From positions 90,709 through 154,708 of the forward strand of contig CACYQN010000006.1 in NCBI GenBank assembly GCA_902776565.1: 64,000 nucleotides of DNA, read 5' to 3'. Shown here in pieces: positions 7,618 through 19,500 of the stretch. Below the pieces are notes generated by a model that was not told the origin of the DNA, did no database searches, and saw nothing but the letters and a program-made list of their open reading frames with translations. The stretch is from an uncultured Bacteroidia bacterium. GTDB taxonomy: Bacteria; Bacteroidota; Bacteroidia; Bacteroidales; ML635J-15. Both the position numbers and the translations under genes were made by a program. Each line of letters opens with the position of its first letter. The stretch's first letter is position 1.

Positions 7618-8256
7618 TTAGCGTATTCTTATCAGCATAAGCCCGTCCCTCACCGGAAGGATAAGCTTCTCAACATCTTCCCGCTTTGAAATATACTCGT
7701 TGAAAGCCATAATGCCGTGGGTAAAATGGTCGTTGGACGCAGTTTCGGCAAAAATCTTGTCGTACCATATCACATTGTCGGCGACAATCAGCCCGTCGGG
7801 TGCAAGTTTTTGCAACGACGCTTCGAAATACGAAATGTACTCGGTCTTGTCGCCGTCAATGAAAATCAAATCGAACTGACCGTCGAGAGTTGGAATAACT
7901 TCCGAAGCATCACCGACAATCGGCACTATCCTATCCTGCAATCCTGCTTTCGCAAAATACTTCGACGACAGCCACTCTATCTCATCGTTGATTTCAATGG
8001 TCACAAGTTGACCATCGGCAGGCAATGCGCGAGCCATACAAATTGCCGAATATCCTGCGTATGTACCTATTTCAAGCACTCGTTTTGCCTTGCTCATCTT
8101 TATCAGCATTGCCAGCAGATGTCCCTGATAGCAACCCGAAAGCATCTTGGGATGAATCTGCGTCAAGGCTGTTTCGCGTTCCAATGCACGAAGCAAGTCG
8201 TCTTCAACACAACCGAAATTCTCAATATATTCAAAACGTATATCCTCAGTGCTCAT
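7618..8256 (-). CDS. Class I SAM-dependent O-methyltransferase
   Basis: 212 residues, typical of the small bacterial caffeoyl-CoA/catechol O-methyltransferase-like family. SAM motif I is VLEIGTYAGYSAICMA (about 60-75), the adenosine-binding acidic residue is in TIEIND, and the metal-site aspartates lie in FIDGDKTEY and VADNVIWYD. Acceptor substrate unknown. It is one base downstream of the M16 peptidase gene on the same strand and is probably transcribed with it. Confidence 0.88.
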   Translation of the reverse strand: MSTEDIRFEYIENFGCVEDDLLRALERETALTQIHPKMLSGCYQGHLLAMLIKMSKAKRVLEIGTYAGYSAICMARALPADGQLVTIEINDEIEWLSSKYFAKAGLQDRIVPIVGDASEVIPTLDGQFDLIFIDGDKTEYISYFEASLQKLAPDGLIVADNVIWYDKIFAETASNDHFTHGIMAFNEYISKREDVEKLILPVRDGLMLIRIR

Positions 8257-8257
8257 T

Positions 8258-9475
8258 TTACAAGTATTTTATCGTAGAGAACTTATCGCGGACAAAAATC
8301 TCGTTGGCAACCTCCATAATGTCTTCGGCAGTAATCGCTTCGATTAAGGCAACCGTTTCCTTGAAAGTTTCCGCCTTGCCATAGTTCAAGAACGACTTTG
8401 CCGTAGGAAACAGCATATTGGCATACGAACTGCACTCGATTGCCACCTGCCCTATCAACTGCTTCTTTGCCTTCGACAACTGAAGCACTCCCATTTTCTT
8501 CTTGCAGAAATTATCTAGTTCGCTGAATATCATATCAATGGCAAAGTCAACCTTCTCGTGGTCGGAACTGAAGAAAATGCTAAACAAACCGGTGTCCTGA
8601 TATGTTGTGAAGTTGGACTCTATATTATAAGAAAGTCCATGATGTTCACGAAGTTGCATATTAAGACGAGAATTCATTCCCGGACCAGCCAGCACATTCG
8701 AAAGCAAAAACATCGGCACACGCTTGGCATCGCTGTACGAATAGCAGTAATTTCCAATTATCGTATTGGCCTGCATCCCCTTCTTTTTCACAACCTTATC
8801 AAACTTAACAGAATTTGTAAACGGCAACCTTTCAAACCCACGCAAGCTGACAGCATTCTGTCCCAAATGCTTTTCGCAAATCCGCACAAGCCTTCGGAAA
8901 TCAATGTCGCCGATGGAACAGAAAACCATCTGGTCGGTATTGTACTTTGAGCCTACAAACTCCATAAAATCGTCGGTGCGGAACTTTGAAATCGACTTTT
9001 TCGTACCAAGAATATTATGTCCAAGCGGATGACCGGCGAACATTTCCGATTCAAACTCATCAAAAATATTTTCCGACGGATTATCCTTATAGGTATTTAT
9101 CTCGTCAACAATGACATCGCACTCCTTTTCAATCTCGCGCTGCGGAAAAACGGAGTTGAAAACCACATCGTTAAGTAGTTCTACCGCCCGTTCGTAAAAC
9201 TCGACAAGAAAACTCGACGACACGCAGGTTTCCTCCTTGGTCGTATATGCATCTACCTCACCACCAACCGATTCCATACGGTTTAACAAATGGTAGGCCT
9301 TGCGCTTGCCTGTCCCCTTGAAAAGCATGTGCTCTGTGAAATGCGCCATTCCAAGCTGCCGTTCGCTCTCATCCCGCGTTCCCGTGTTCATAAGCATACA
9401 GCAGTGCGCCACATCGGACTTCACCCGATAGTGTATGATGCGTATTCCGTTTCCCAATGTTAAGGTTTCGTACAC
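8258..9475 (-). CDS. M16 family zinc peptidase (single-chain, pitrilysin superfamily)
   Basis: 405 residues, the length of the processing-peptidase type with one N-terminal catalytic and one C-terminal inactive domain. The inverted zinc motif HxxEH is seen as HFTEH in MAHFTEHMLFKGT; the distal zinc-ligand Glu lies in EKECDVIVDEINTYKDNPSE. No signal peptide, so probably cytosolic, unlike the larger M16 protein at 54880. The methyltransferase gene follows after one base. Confidence 0.9.
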   Translation of the reverse strand: MYETLTLGNGIRIIHYRVKSDVAHCCMLMNTGTRDESERQLGMAHFTEHMLFKGTGKRKAYHLLNRMESVGGEVDAYTTKEETCVSSSFLVEFYERAVELLNDVVFNSVFPQREIEKECDVIVDEINTYKDNPSENIFDEFESEMFAGHPLGHNILGTKKSISKFRTDDFMEFVGSKYNTDQMVFCSIGDIDFRRLVRICEKHLGQNAVSLRGFERLPFTNSVKFDKVVKKKGMQANTIIGNYCYSYSDAKRVPMFLLSNVLAGPGMNSRLNMQLREHHGLSYNIESNFTTYQDTGLFSIFFSSDHEKVDFAIDMIFSELDNFCKKKMGVLQLSKAKKQLIGQVAIECSSYANMLFPTAKSFLNYGKAETFKETVALIEAITAEDIMEVANEIFVRDKFSTIKYL

Positions 9476-9586
9476 TCTGAAAAATTTTGCGCAAAAATAA
9501 GCATTTAAGATGAGTTTTACACATACATATTTTTTGGAAACTATATACGTGTTGACACAATGTGTTTTTTGTTATAGGCTTTTGGG

Positions 9587-9747
9587 GTCATTCCGCAAAA
9601 CAGAACGAACAGCATAAGGTACGTTGCTTGTGAGTTCGTTTATGCGGAATCTCCTATAGAAACGTTTTCAATTGGAGATTCCGCATAGTTGAACAATATG
9701 ACGCTCCCCGTTCCGTATCGCGTTATTGTTCTAACTTACGGAATGAC
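9587..9747. repeat. Nested-palindrome intergenic element, copy A
   Basis: 161 bp bounded by perfect 9-bp inverted ends GTCATTCCG / CGGAATGAC. Inside, a perfect 14-bp inverted repeat TATGCGGAATCTCC (9641-9654) and GGAGATTCCGCATA (9674-9687) forms a second hairpin. Related copies are at 42518, 48194 and 49742. It fills most of the gap between the peptidase gene and the small membrane-protein gene. No reading frame is conserved between copies. Confidence 0.8.
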
Positions 9748-9796
9748 ACACGATTGGCATAATTTTTATATAGTTCCCTATTTTTTTCAAATTAAG

Positions 9797-9804
9797 TATA
9801 TTTG
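9797..9804 (+). promoter_or_regulatory. -7 promoter box for the PMP3/YqaE gene
   Basis: TATATTTG matches TAnnTTTG, 23 bases before the ATG at 9828. Confidence 0.55.
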
Positions 9805-9827
9805 CACCGTCAAAAAATACGTGATTT

Positions 9828-9980
9828 ATGTCTTGCCTCCGCGTAATACTCGCAATCATATTTCCACCCTTGGCTGTAATCGACCAAGGATGCGGTTCTT
9901 TCATTATAGTCTTTCTTCTGACTTTATGCGGTTGGATACCTGGCGTAATTGGCGCATTGATAATACTGAACAAAGACTGA
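9828..9980 (+). CDS. PMP3/YqaE family small membrane protein
   Basis: A 50-codon gene. The product contains VILAIIFPPLAVIDQGCG, then a second hydrophobic stretch FIIVFLLTLCGWIPGVIGAL, the full two-helix signature of the PMP3/UPF0057/YqaE family, including the diagnostic IFPPLAV and GWIPGVIxAL motifs. Members are small membrane hairpins linked to salt or membrane-potential stress in yeast and bacteria. It has its own promoter box and stands alone after a repeat element. A longer 119-codon frame on the same strand covers it but has no such signature and is rejected. Confidence 0.88.
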   Translation: MSCLRVILAIIFPPLAVIDQGCGSFIIVFLLTLCGWIPGVIGALIILNKD

Positions 9981-10021
9981 ATTTTTTAATAAATTCCTTA
10001 TTAATTTCTGCAAAAAAACAT

Positions 10022-10029
10022 TATCTTTG
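10022..10029 (+). promoter_or_regulatory. -7 promoter box for the small lipoprotein gene
   Basis: TATCTTTG matches TAnnTTTG; the ATG follows at 10074, giving a leader of about 40 bases rich in A. Confidence 0.55.
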
Positions 10030-10073
10030 CAGAAATAAAAAGAAATAATATTTAACTAAACAAAAAAAGAATC

Positions 10074-10289
10074 ATGAAAAAGTTATTGCTCATTATCATT
10101 GCTTTGGGAACCATCGTTCTCGCAAGTTCGTGTGGAAAAGGCACTAAGAAATGCCATTGCGACAATTATCAGTACGGCACAATTCTAAACAGCTTCACCT
10201 GCACAACTGAAGATTATAATGTAGAAGACTGCACCGATATTACCGGTCTAGTGTACTATAACGGGAAAAACGGCTTGGAATGCTACTAA
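10074..10289 (+). CDS. Small Cys-rich lipoprotein (71 residues)
   Basis: The product begins MKKLLLIIIALGTIVLASSC, a signal peptide with lipobox LASSC, and leaves a mature part of about 52 residues with five further cysteines (KCHCDNYQ, FTCTTEDYNVEDC, LECY). The even cysteine spacing suggests disulfides outside the cytoplasm. No family recognised. It has its own promoter and ends before a strong hairpin. Confidence 0.7.
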   Translation: MKKLLLIIIALGTIVLASSCGKGTKKCHCDNYQYGTILNSFTCTTEDYNVEDCTDITGLVYYNGKNGLECY

Positions 10290-10315
10290 TCTTCTGCAAA
10301 AGCAATGCTAACTCA

Positions 10316-10358
10316 CAAATATTTCCATAATCAGAAGGTTGTGGAAATATTTGTTTTG
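10316..10358 (+). terminator. Hairpin terminator
   Basis: A 12-bp perfect stem CAAATATTTCCA / TGGAAATATTTG with a 14-base loop, followed by TTTT. It separates the lipoprotein gene from the PLD-like gene. Confidence 0.65.
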
Positions 10359-10376
10359 CCCTAATCTATAAGCATC

Positions 10377-10898
10377 GTGTCTCCTTTCCTAAAATACATA
10401 GCCAACGAACAGCACTACAACGACGTGCTTTCAAATATTGCAAATGTCAAGCGCACCCTTTGGATTGGCACTGCCGACATAAAGGACTTGTACATAAAGC
10501 AAGGAAATGATGTTGTCCCTATGCTTGGCGTTCTTGCTTCACTCCTGAAAAAAGGCATCGAGATTCGACTTATACACGCTAAGGAACCCGGAGAAAACTT
10601 CCGTGCCGACTTCGACAACTATCCAGTTTTGGCAACAGGTCTCGAACGCGTACTCTGTCCTCGCGTACATTTCAAGATGCTGATATTCGACCTCGAAAGT
10701 GCATATATTGGCTCGGCAAACCTCACTGGCGCAGGCATCGGCATGAAAAGTCCGCAAAAACGCAATTTCGAAGCTGGAATTTTCACAAACGACCCCGAAA
10801 TTGTAGAATCTGCCATAAACCAGTTCGATAGAGTTTGGATGGGTAGCCACTGCGAAAAATGCGGACGGCGAGAATTTTGTGGCGACAGAATAAAATAA
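10377..10898 (+). CDS. Phospholipase D-like protein with a C-terminal Cys cluster
   Basis: 173 residues from a GTG start 18 bases after the terminator. One HKD motif is present: H98-x-K100-x4-D105 followed by GSANLTGAG, so a dimer would be needed for a complete PLD active site (as in Nuc-type nucleases). The C terminus carries H158, C159, C162 and C168 (SHCEKCGRREFC), a likely zinc-binding knuckle. Substrate unknown: small one-HKD proteins include nucleases and phospholipases. A degraded copy of this 3' end lies 2.4 kb downstream at 13266, behind the GH97 gene. No signal peptide seen. Confidence 0.8.
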   Translation: MSPFLKYIANEQHYNDVLSNIANVKRTLWIGTADIKDLYIKQGNDVVPMLGVLASLLKKGIEIRLIHAKEPGENFRADFDNYPVLATGLERVLCPRVHFKMLIFDLESAYIGSANLTGAGIGMKSPQKRNFEAGIFTNDPEIVESAINQFDRVWMGSHCEKCGRREFCGDRIK

Positions 10899-10904
10899 AA
10901 CTGA

Positions 10905-13262
<2,358 letters not shown>

Positions 13263-13265
13263 CGG

Positions 13266-13326
13266 AGATGGTTCACATTGCGAAAAATGCGGAAGAAGAG
13301 ATTTCTGCGGGGATAGGATAAAATAA
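13266..13326 (+). pseudogene. Remnant of a second PLD-like gene (3' end only)
   Basis: Directly behind the GH97 stop, codons from 13270 read GSHCEKCGRRDFCGDRIK then TAA (13324-13326). This matches the last 17 residues of the PLD-like protein at 10377 (GSHCEKCGRREFCGDRIK) with one conservative change, while many third codon positions differ. Similarity fades immediately before 13266. It therefore looks like the tail of a diverged, once functional paralogue whose body was lost. Confidence 0.8.
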
Positions 13327-13327
13327 C

Positions 13328-14272
13328 TTATTTTTCAATCAGACCAATTGAATCCAGATCATTGGCAAGAATGCGTGAAAATTTCTCAGATCCTCGCTTG
13401 TTCAAATGCATAGCATTGTAGAAATATGCAGTATCGCTACACATTTCATCTTCCAAATAATTCAAAATCCTAACATTATATTCACTAGCCACAGAATCGA
13501 ACAAACTATAGAACTCTGTAAGATTTACAACCTTTTGCGTTCCATCTGCATAAAATGGAGGATAAACAAAAACTACCTGAACGGAATCTTTATTGCAATC
13601 TGCAAGATAATCACAGAATTCCCTTAGCGATGACTCATTGTAACTGAAATATATCGAATCAATTTTGTCCAAATGAGAACCATCCCAATCTTTTTCAATT
13701 CCTTTGTAACCCTTTTTTACATCCATTTCGGGATTAGAAAGGCCTCTAACAACATGCAGGATTTGTCCCATGTTCTTATATCTCACATACCTAACCATAG
13801 GCATCCAGAAATCGAAAAAGTCGAAGCCTTCGGGCTTAATAACCATTTCTCTCATATCCGCATTGTAAAAATACGGGAAATATTGTTCAATCAAATAACT
13901 GTCACGACCTCCATACTGCAAAGTTGAACTCCAGCCGACTTCCTGAATAATTATTTTGGGTTTCGCGTTATACTTGCGGTAAATTTTGTATCTCGGAATC
14001 TGCCTGTCGATACAACTTCCGTCCATCCCTATGTTATATGTATTCGTATGCAGCACACTATCCAATATTTGTGGCGATATCTGAACCCAACTGCGAGAAG
14101 AACCCATAACAACAATGTCATTCTTCATTCCACCCTTTAATATGTCATTCCACACGGCATAACGGAAGTCGGTCGTATCGGAAAACTGCCTAGTTAAAAT
14201 TATATCGGCAGGAATCGCCAAGACTAGCAATACAAAAACAAACACCAATATTTTAGCCAAGAACCTCTTCAT
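13328..14272 (-). CDS. SGNH-like membrane-anchored protein, partner of the MBOAT acyltransferase
   Basis: 314 residues. A single N-terminal membrane segment (FLAKILVFVFVLLVLAIP) is followed by an extracytoplasmic domain with SGNH-hydrolase-like blocks: VVMGSSRSWVQ (Ser block), NIGMDGS, and NAMHLNKRGSEKFS near the end (His block). This is the pattern of AlgJ/AlgX- and DltD-like proteins that take an acyl group from an MBOAT partner and place it on a polysaccharide (family knowledge). It overlaps the stop/start junction with the MBOAT gene by one base, so the two are coupled. Target polymer unknown. Confidence 0.75.
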   Translation of the reverse strand: MKRFLAKILVFVFVLLVLAIPADIILTRQFSDTTDFRYAVWNDILKGGMKNDIVVMGSSRSWVQISPQILDSVLHTNTYNIGMDGSCIDRQIPRYKIYRKYNAKPKIIIQEVGWSSTLQYGGRDSYLIEQYFPYFYNADMREMVIKPEGFDFFDFWMPMVRYVRYKNMGQILHVVRGLSNPEMDVKKGYKGIEKDWDGSHLDKIDSIYFSYNESSLREFCDYLADCNKDSVQVVFVYPPFYADGTQKVVNLTEFYSLFDSVASEYNVRILNYLEDEMCSDTAYFYNAMHLNKRGSEKFSRILANDLDSIGLIEK

Positions 14273-15759
14273 TAAAACTGAAAATATATGAACTGAGTGC
14301 TATCGTACGACTTAAACGCCACTATAATCAAAACTAACAAAAAGTATACACCCCAACGAATCCACCATTTCCTTACTCCCATTATATCCAATCCGTGTTC
14401 CTTTGTCCTATTCACCCATTCCACAACAAGCATCAGTATCACAAAACAACCAACTAGATTCTTTGAACAAACAAAGAACTGATATGGCGCATAAAAGACA
14501 TCCAAGTCACAAAGTCCAAAGACATATTGCCATACATCGCTGATGCTTTCTGCACGGAAGATTATCCAACCTACCACTACCAGCACGAAGGTTAGCAACA
14601 TCATACATATTTCCTTCACACTTGGCAACAATTTGCCTTCGGCAACGACATTGGTATACTTGCGATTCCTACCCAAAAGTATCAACGGCAGAAATAACAA
14701 TGCATGATAGACTCCCCACACAATGAAAGTCCAGTTTGCACCATGCCAAAGGCCACTCAACAGGAAGATTACAAATATATTACGGATAACCTTCGCCTTG
14801 GTTGTACGACTACCGCCGAGCGGAATATAAACATAGTCGCGGAACCAAGTGTTTAGTGAAATGTGCCACCTGCGCCAAAACTCCGCAATGTCGCGACTGA
14901 AATACGGCACATTGAAATTGCGCATCAACTTTATTCCAAACAACTTGGCTGTTCCAATGGCAATGTCGCTGTAGCCGGAAAAATCTCCGTAAATCTGGAA
15001 TGTGAAAAACAGCGCACCAACCAACAGTATACTGGCCGGCATATTGGCATAATCGTCAAACACCTGATTTACAACCACCGCACAATTATCGGCAACAACA
15101 AGCTTCTTGAACAAACCCCATAATATCTGACGGCATCCATCAACAGCGTTATTGTAGTCGAACTCGCGCCTCTTTAGAAACTGCGGAAGCAGATTTGTCG
15201 CCCTCTCGATTGGACCAGCTACAAGCTGAGGGAAAAACGATATATAAGCGAAAAACGCTATCACATCGCGAGTTGGATCTATCTTACGGCGATATACATC
15301 AATGCTATAGCTCAACGCCTGAAAGGTATAGAATGAGATGCCAACAGGAAGTACCACATTGAGCAATACGCCATCGGCAGACAAGTGAAAAAGTTTTGCA
15401 AACTCCGTGACAAAGAAATCATAGTACTTAAAGGTCGCCAATATTGCAAGGTTAATAACAATAGTGACGGCTGTAATCAGTTTTATCTTCCTAGCAACAG
15501 ACTTATTTTCAACAGCTTTTCCATCATCTACGCACTGCATCATTATTCCACTAATCCAAGAGCATAATGATGTTATTGCAATAAGAACCAAGAAACGCCA
15601 GTCCCACCAACCATAGAACACATAACTTGCCACAACAACAAAGGCATTCTGCAGCATAAGCTGATGCTTTGATTTGCGTATAAACTTATCGAAAACAAAC
15701 CAGTACAACAGAAAAACTGCCGGCAGAAAAAGCAAGAATTCTATGGAGTTAAAAAGCAT
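14272..15759 (-). CDS. MBOAT family O-acyltransferase (AlgI/DltB-like)
   Basis: 495-residue polytopic inner-membrane protein. The MBOAT core is clear: EFWRRWHISLNTWFRDYVYI, PLGGS, then the catalytic histidine in LLSGLWHGANWTFIVWG. N-terminal MLFNSIEFLLFLPAVFLLYW and FYGWWDWRFL are typical of AlgI-like members. It is thought to move acyl (often acetyl) groups across the membrane for modification of exported polysaccharides. Coupled to the SGNH-like gene downstream; trmD lies 15 bases upstream on the same strand and may share the transcript by read-through. Confidence 0.9.
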   Translation of the reverse strand: MLFNSIEFLLFLPAVFLLYWFVFDKFIRKSKHQLMLQNAFVVVASYVFYGWWDWRFLVLIAITSLCSWISGIMMQCVDDGKAVENKSVARKIKLITAVTIVINLAILATFKYYDFFVTEFAKLFHLSADGVLLNVVLPVGISFYTFQALSYSIDVYRRKIDPTRDVIAFFAYISFFPQLVAGPIERATNLLPQFLKRREFDYNNAVDGCRQILWGLFKKLVVADNCAVVVNQVFDDYANMPASILLVGALFFTFQIYGDFSGYSDIAIGTAKLFGIKLMRNFNVPYFSRDIAEFWRRWHISLNTWFRDYVYIPLGGSRTTKAKVIRNIFVIFLLSGLWHGANWTFIVWGVYHALLFLPLILLGRNRKYTNVVAEGKLLPSVKEICMMLLTFVLVVVGWIIFRAESISDVWQYVFGLCDLDVFYAPYQFFVCSKNLVGCFVILMLVVEWVNRTKEHGLDIMGVRKWWIRWGVYFLLVLIIVAFKSYDSTQFIYFQF

Positions 15760-15774
15760 CGGATATTATTTATT

Positions 15775-16452
15775 CTATTCCTCCAACAAATCCGGTCTCA
15801 ACGCCTTTGTGCGCTCGTAGGCCAAATCTTCCTTCCATTCGTCAATCTTGGCAAAATTACCAGAAAGGAGAATGTCTGGAACTTTCCAGCCGTTGAACTC
15901 GGCAGGACGAGTATAGACTGGCGGTGCAAGAAGTCCGTCTTGGAACGAATCGGACAAGGCCGACTGCTCGTCGCCGATTGCACCAGGTATAACACGGATA
16001 ATGCTGTCGCACATCATAGCGGCGGCAAGTTCGCCACCGGTTAGCACAAAGTCACCAATGCTAAACTCCTCGTCGATAAGGTGTTCGCGAATGCGATAGT
16101 CGATGCCCTTGTAGTGTCCGCAGAGGATAATAATGTTTTCCATCATGCTTATGCGATTGGCTTCCTTCTGCTTCCACGGCTTACCGTCGGGCGATGTGTA
16201 GATGACGAGGTCGTAGTTGCGCTGTTTTTTCAAATCGTTGATGCAGTTGAAGATAGGCTCTATCATCATCACCATGCCAGCCTCCCCGCCAAAGGCGTAG
16301 TCATCAACTTGCCTGTGACGCCCAAGACCGTATTCGCGGAGGTCGTGGATATGAACTTCGGCAATTCCCTTGTCAGTTGCCCGCTTGATTATCGAATTGT
16401 TCAGCGGTCCATCAAGGATTTCTGGCAAAACGGTTATAATGTCAATTCGCAT
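15775..16452 (-). CDS. trmD: tRNA (guanine-37-N1)-methyltransferase
   Basis: 225 residues, normal for TrmD. SPOUT-class enzyme that methylates G37 next to the anticodon. Conserved blocks: [11 protein letters not shown], the linker [20 protein letters not shown], the trefoil-knot SAM site [13 protein letters not shown] and [14 protein letters not shown], and [19 protein letters not shown]. Not in the rpsP-rimM-trmD-rplS context seen in many bacteria; that separation is common in Bacteroidota. Confidence 0.96.
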   Translation of the reverse strand: MRIDIITVLPEILDGPLNNSIIKRATDKGIAEVHIHDLREYGLGRHRQVDDYAFGGEAGMVMMIEPIFNCINDLKKQRNYDLVIYTSPDGKPWKQKEANRISMMENIIILCGHYKGIDYRIREHLIDEEFSIGDFVLTGGELAAAMMCDSIIRVIPGAIGDEQSALSDSFQDGLLAPPVYTRPAEFNGWKVPDILLSGNFAKIDEWKEDLAYERTKALRPDLLEE

Positions 16453-16470
16453 AAGCTATTTTTTTTGTTG

Positions 16471-16490
16471 AGTCGTGGCGCGCCGCGACT
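16471..16490. repeat. Intergenic palindrome with AGTCG...CGACT arms
   Basis: AGTCGTGGCGCGCCGCGACT is a near-perfect 20-base palindrome with prefix GTTG and suffix GTAC. Related palindromes with the same outer arms are at 16555, 21840 and 46126. Confidence 0.6.
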
Positions 16491-16530
16491 GTACTATATT
16501 CAATATTTATATTTATTTATAAGTTTCTAT

Positions 16531-16549
16531 GGGCTAAAGCCCGTTTATA
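16531..16549. repeat. Short intergenic repeat GGCTAAAGCCCGTTT (copy 2)
   Basis: GGGCTAAAGCCCGTTTATA shares 15 bases with the copy behind folA at 5413-5427. It lies between two palindromes upstream of trmD. Confidence 0.45.
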
Positions 16550-16554
16550 GTTGA

Positions 16555-16573
16555 GTCGCACCATGGTCGACTG
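16555..16573. repeat. Intergenic palindrome with AGTCG...CGACT arms
   Basis: AGTCGCACCATGGTCGACT, palindromic, prefix TTG and suffix GTACA as in the copy at 16471. It sits in the gap between the M14 peptidase and trmD genes, downstream of the former, and could serve as a terminator stem. Confidence 0.6.
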
Positions 16574-16589
16574 TACATTGTTTATTTTG

Positions 16590-19500
16590 CTAATTATCCA
16601 ATTTTACAAATTTTAAAATCGTGGTGTATCCATCTGTCGTTTCCATTCTCAAGTAGTAAGTCCCTTGTATTAATCCCGAAACATCAATGCGTTCCGTAGG
16701 CTGCTCCTTCCTGAAAATCAATCTTCCGTTGGTGTCATAAACTGCAATATCGGCGATTTCCACTCCATTGCTTTCAATTGTCAGATAATCTCTGGTCGGA
16801 TTGGGATATACTACAAAATTTTGAGTGTCAATATTTTCAATAAATGTAGTATTGCCGGTTGTGTCGTGGACAAAAACAGAAACCGAACTACGCGGACTTA
16901 TGCACACAAGCGTATCTTCCACAAATCTTTCTTCGATATAATAGGTTTCCGTATCGAAAAGCACTGGCGTCGTATAGTAGTTTCCCGTTGCAATTGCCTC
17001 TCTTGCCGTGTCGGAATCAAACCAGAATACTTCGTTCTGCGAAAGAGCAACAACAGTAGCCTGCATACCCGAAAGTATGTGCTGGTCGAAAGCCAGTGGT
17101 GCTACAACCAACGGCTGCAATTCCACATCGTGGCGAACTTTTGTGCCTGGTTTTGTCGTAACTGTGAAAGTAGCTGTCCGATAGCATGGGGCGGAAACCT
17201 CTACAATGTATGTTCCTGCCATAATCGGTCGGTGGTATGCGCCCAACGGCTGGTGAGAGTAAACTTCGGAGTGAAAATAGTCATGATTCAGCACTTTTAT
17301 CATTGCCTCAACTGGTTCGTGGGTTATCGCATCGGAGACAACGCCCCAGAATCCATAGTCGCATTCCATCGCGTAACTCAGCAGAGCATCCTTGCTGTTT
17401 GTCCAGTACGACTGCAATTCGTCGGGGTCGGTAACAACATGCGTACGACTTATCTCCATTGTAACTTCACGGCAACGCTGGTAATATGTCATATAGTCCT
17501 GTCGGCTTCCAGAGACAACGCCCCAGTCGCCACCATCGATTACCGTGCGTCCCAAACCATCACCGTACATGTACGAAGTGTCCTGTGCGTGGCAAAGGGT
17601 TGCATAATTCTGGCAGACATAGCGGAACCAGTCGGAATCAGCGTGGGCTCGCTGACTTGTTGTCCACGAATCCCATGGATAATTAAGCAGTTCTGCTCCG
17701 CAATGGAAATTTACCGACATTACAAAATGCAAGGGTGTTACATAGTCGATTATTGCTTGAGTTTCGGGTTGAATATTGGCTTCGGTACCAAGTCCAGGCA
17801 AGTGCGGATAGTTGCGGTTCAACTGCACATCGTTGTAGTTGTGGTAAGTGGAATATCCTTCGCCTTGCCATATCAAATCGTTGGTCGCGTGGTAAGTTCC
17901 GTCGGGATTTTCGAGCGGACAGATGTACAAATCAACATTGTCAAGAACTTTCATCACTGCCGAGTCTGTTGTCGCATTGTTTAGAATGTAATCGGCAAGA
18001 TGCAGCATCATCTGGAAACACACCACTTCAGTTCCGTGCATCGACGACGAATACAGGAATGCGGGTTTTGTTGTCGTCTCACCTAGAGTATTGCTTATAT
18101 GTATTGCAAAAATGGAATGGTGCAAGTCGGGGTGAGGTGTATCCTCCAAAATGGTGTCTATTTCGCATAGATTGGGGAATGTTTCCTTGAAATATTGCAG
18201 TAATTGCGTGTAAACATCGTAGGTCGGGTATTTGTTCCACTCGAACATATCCTCCAAAGTGGTTGCCATGTGAGCATTGCTGACTTCTCTTGTCGGATGG
18301 TCTTGATTTTCCAGCGTTTCGCGTGTTGTTGTCGCGATGCTGTCGATAATGGCTGTAATTTCTGCTTTCGATAAGTTTGTTGCCTCTATGCAAACCTCGT
18401 TGGAGTGTGCCGATTCAGTATTGCCACCACAGTTGTATGTAATTGTATAGCAATGGCTTCCTGACGCAACTCCAATATCAGTATATGTAGAATCGGCAAC
18501 ATTGGTGGCAATAAGGACGCCATCGCGATAAACATTGCAGGTATGACCGATTTGTCCGCGTATTGAAATGTCATCTAGGCATAACATATACTGGTCATAG
18601 GAAACGCAATGCAATGCGACATATTTTGCCGATGATGGCACATAGAATGAATATTCGGTCCATAAATAGGTTGTTTCTATTGTGTCGCAATGAAGCGGTA
18701 TGAAACTGCTTTCGTTTGCATCGGTAATAGAATAGGATGCGACAAATTTTTCGTTGTAATTCCTAGAGAAATTGCGTGCATAAAACGAAAAAGTAAATGC
18801 TTCCGAGAAATTGAGTTCTGGGCTTATAATCCAATCGTCGTTGCGAATGTTGGAATGGAAAGGACATCCGAAATAATTGTGCCCAGAGTTCGCCAGATAA
18901 TAATTGCCTCCAGTACCAGAAATCTGTTGGTCATCTATCACAATGAAAGCCATTGTATCTCCTTCGTTAAGGAAATTCATCGATGAAAATGTGCCAGTTG
19001 GAAGATTATCACCGTCAATATAGCTCCACCCAACCGTTCCTTGTGAATTTATTGCTCCGTGTTCATGTCCTTCTACATCGTCGAAAATGAGAATTTCATG
19101 CGGATTTTGTGAACCATTCCAAGTAAGCACGACATTGTTTCCTGCAGTTTCGGCATGTAACTGCGCTGGCGCATCACATAAGTCGGCAGAGGTATTCATC
19201 TGAATTCCGTTTGGCAGACTAATGTCGTCAATCCACACGCAGTCGGAACCTTTACTTGCATTGCCATTTCTTTGATAACAGAACTTAAGAACATGGAAGC
19301 CCGAAGTTATTTCGCATTGGTATTCGCTCCAGTCGGCATATCCCGAAAGTGTTTCTTTCTGCACGCCATCAATATAAAAGTAAAAAGTACCACTACTTTC
19401 TGCCGAAAAAATCTTGCGGAAGTACGAGAATGTTCCGCTTTCGTTAAGATATACGGACAATTGAAGTACAGATTCTGTATTTTTTGTGTAGTAGTTTCCG

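Noticed and set aside
9689..10048. 119-codon open frame overlapping the PMP3 gene
   Set aside because: Starts inside the repeat element and shows no motif; the 50-codon frame within it has a complete PMP3 signature and a fitting promoter.
13266..13326. Fragment behind GH97 as an extension of the GH97 protein by read-through
   Set aside because: The fragment is in another frame from GH97 and matches the PLD-like tail, so it is not a GH97 domain.
16821..17984. 387-codon open frame on the plus strand
   Set aside because: Antisense of the M14 carboxypeptidase gene, covering its zinc-ligand codons.
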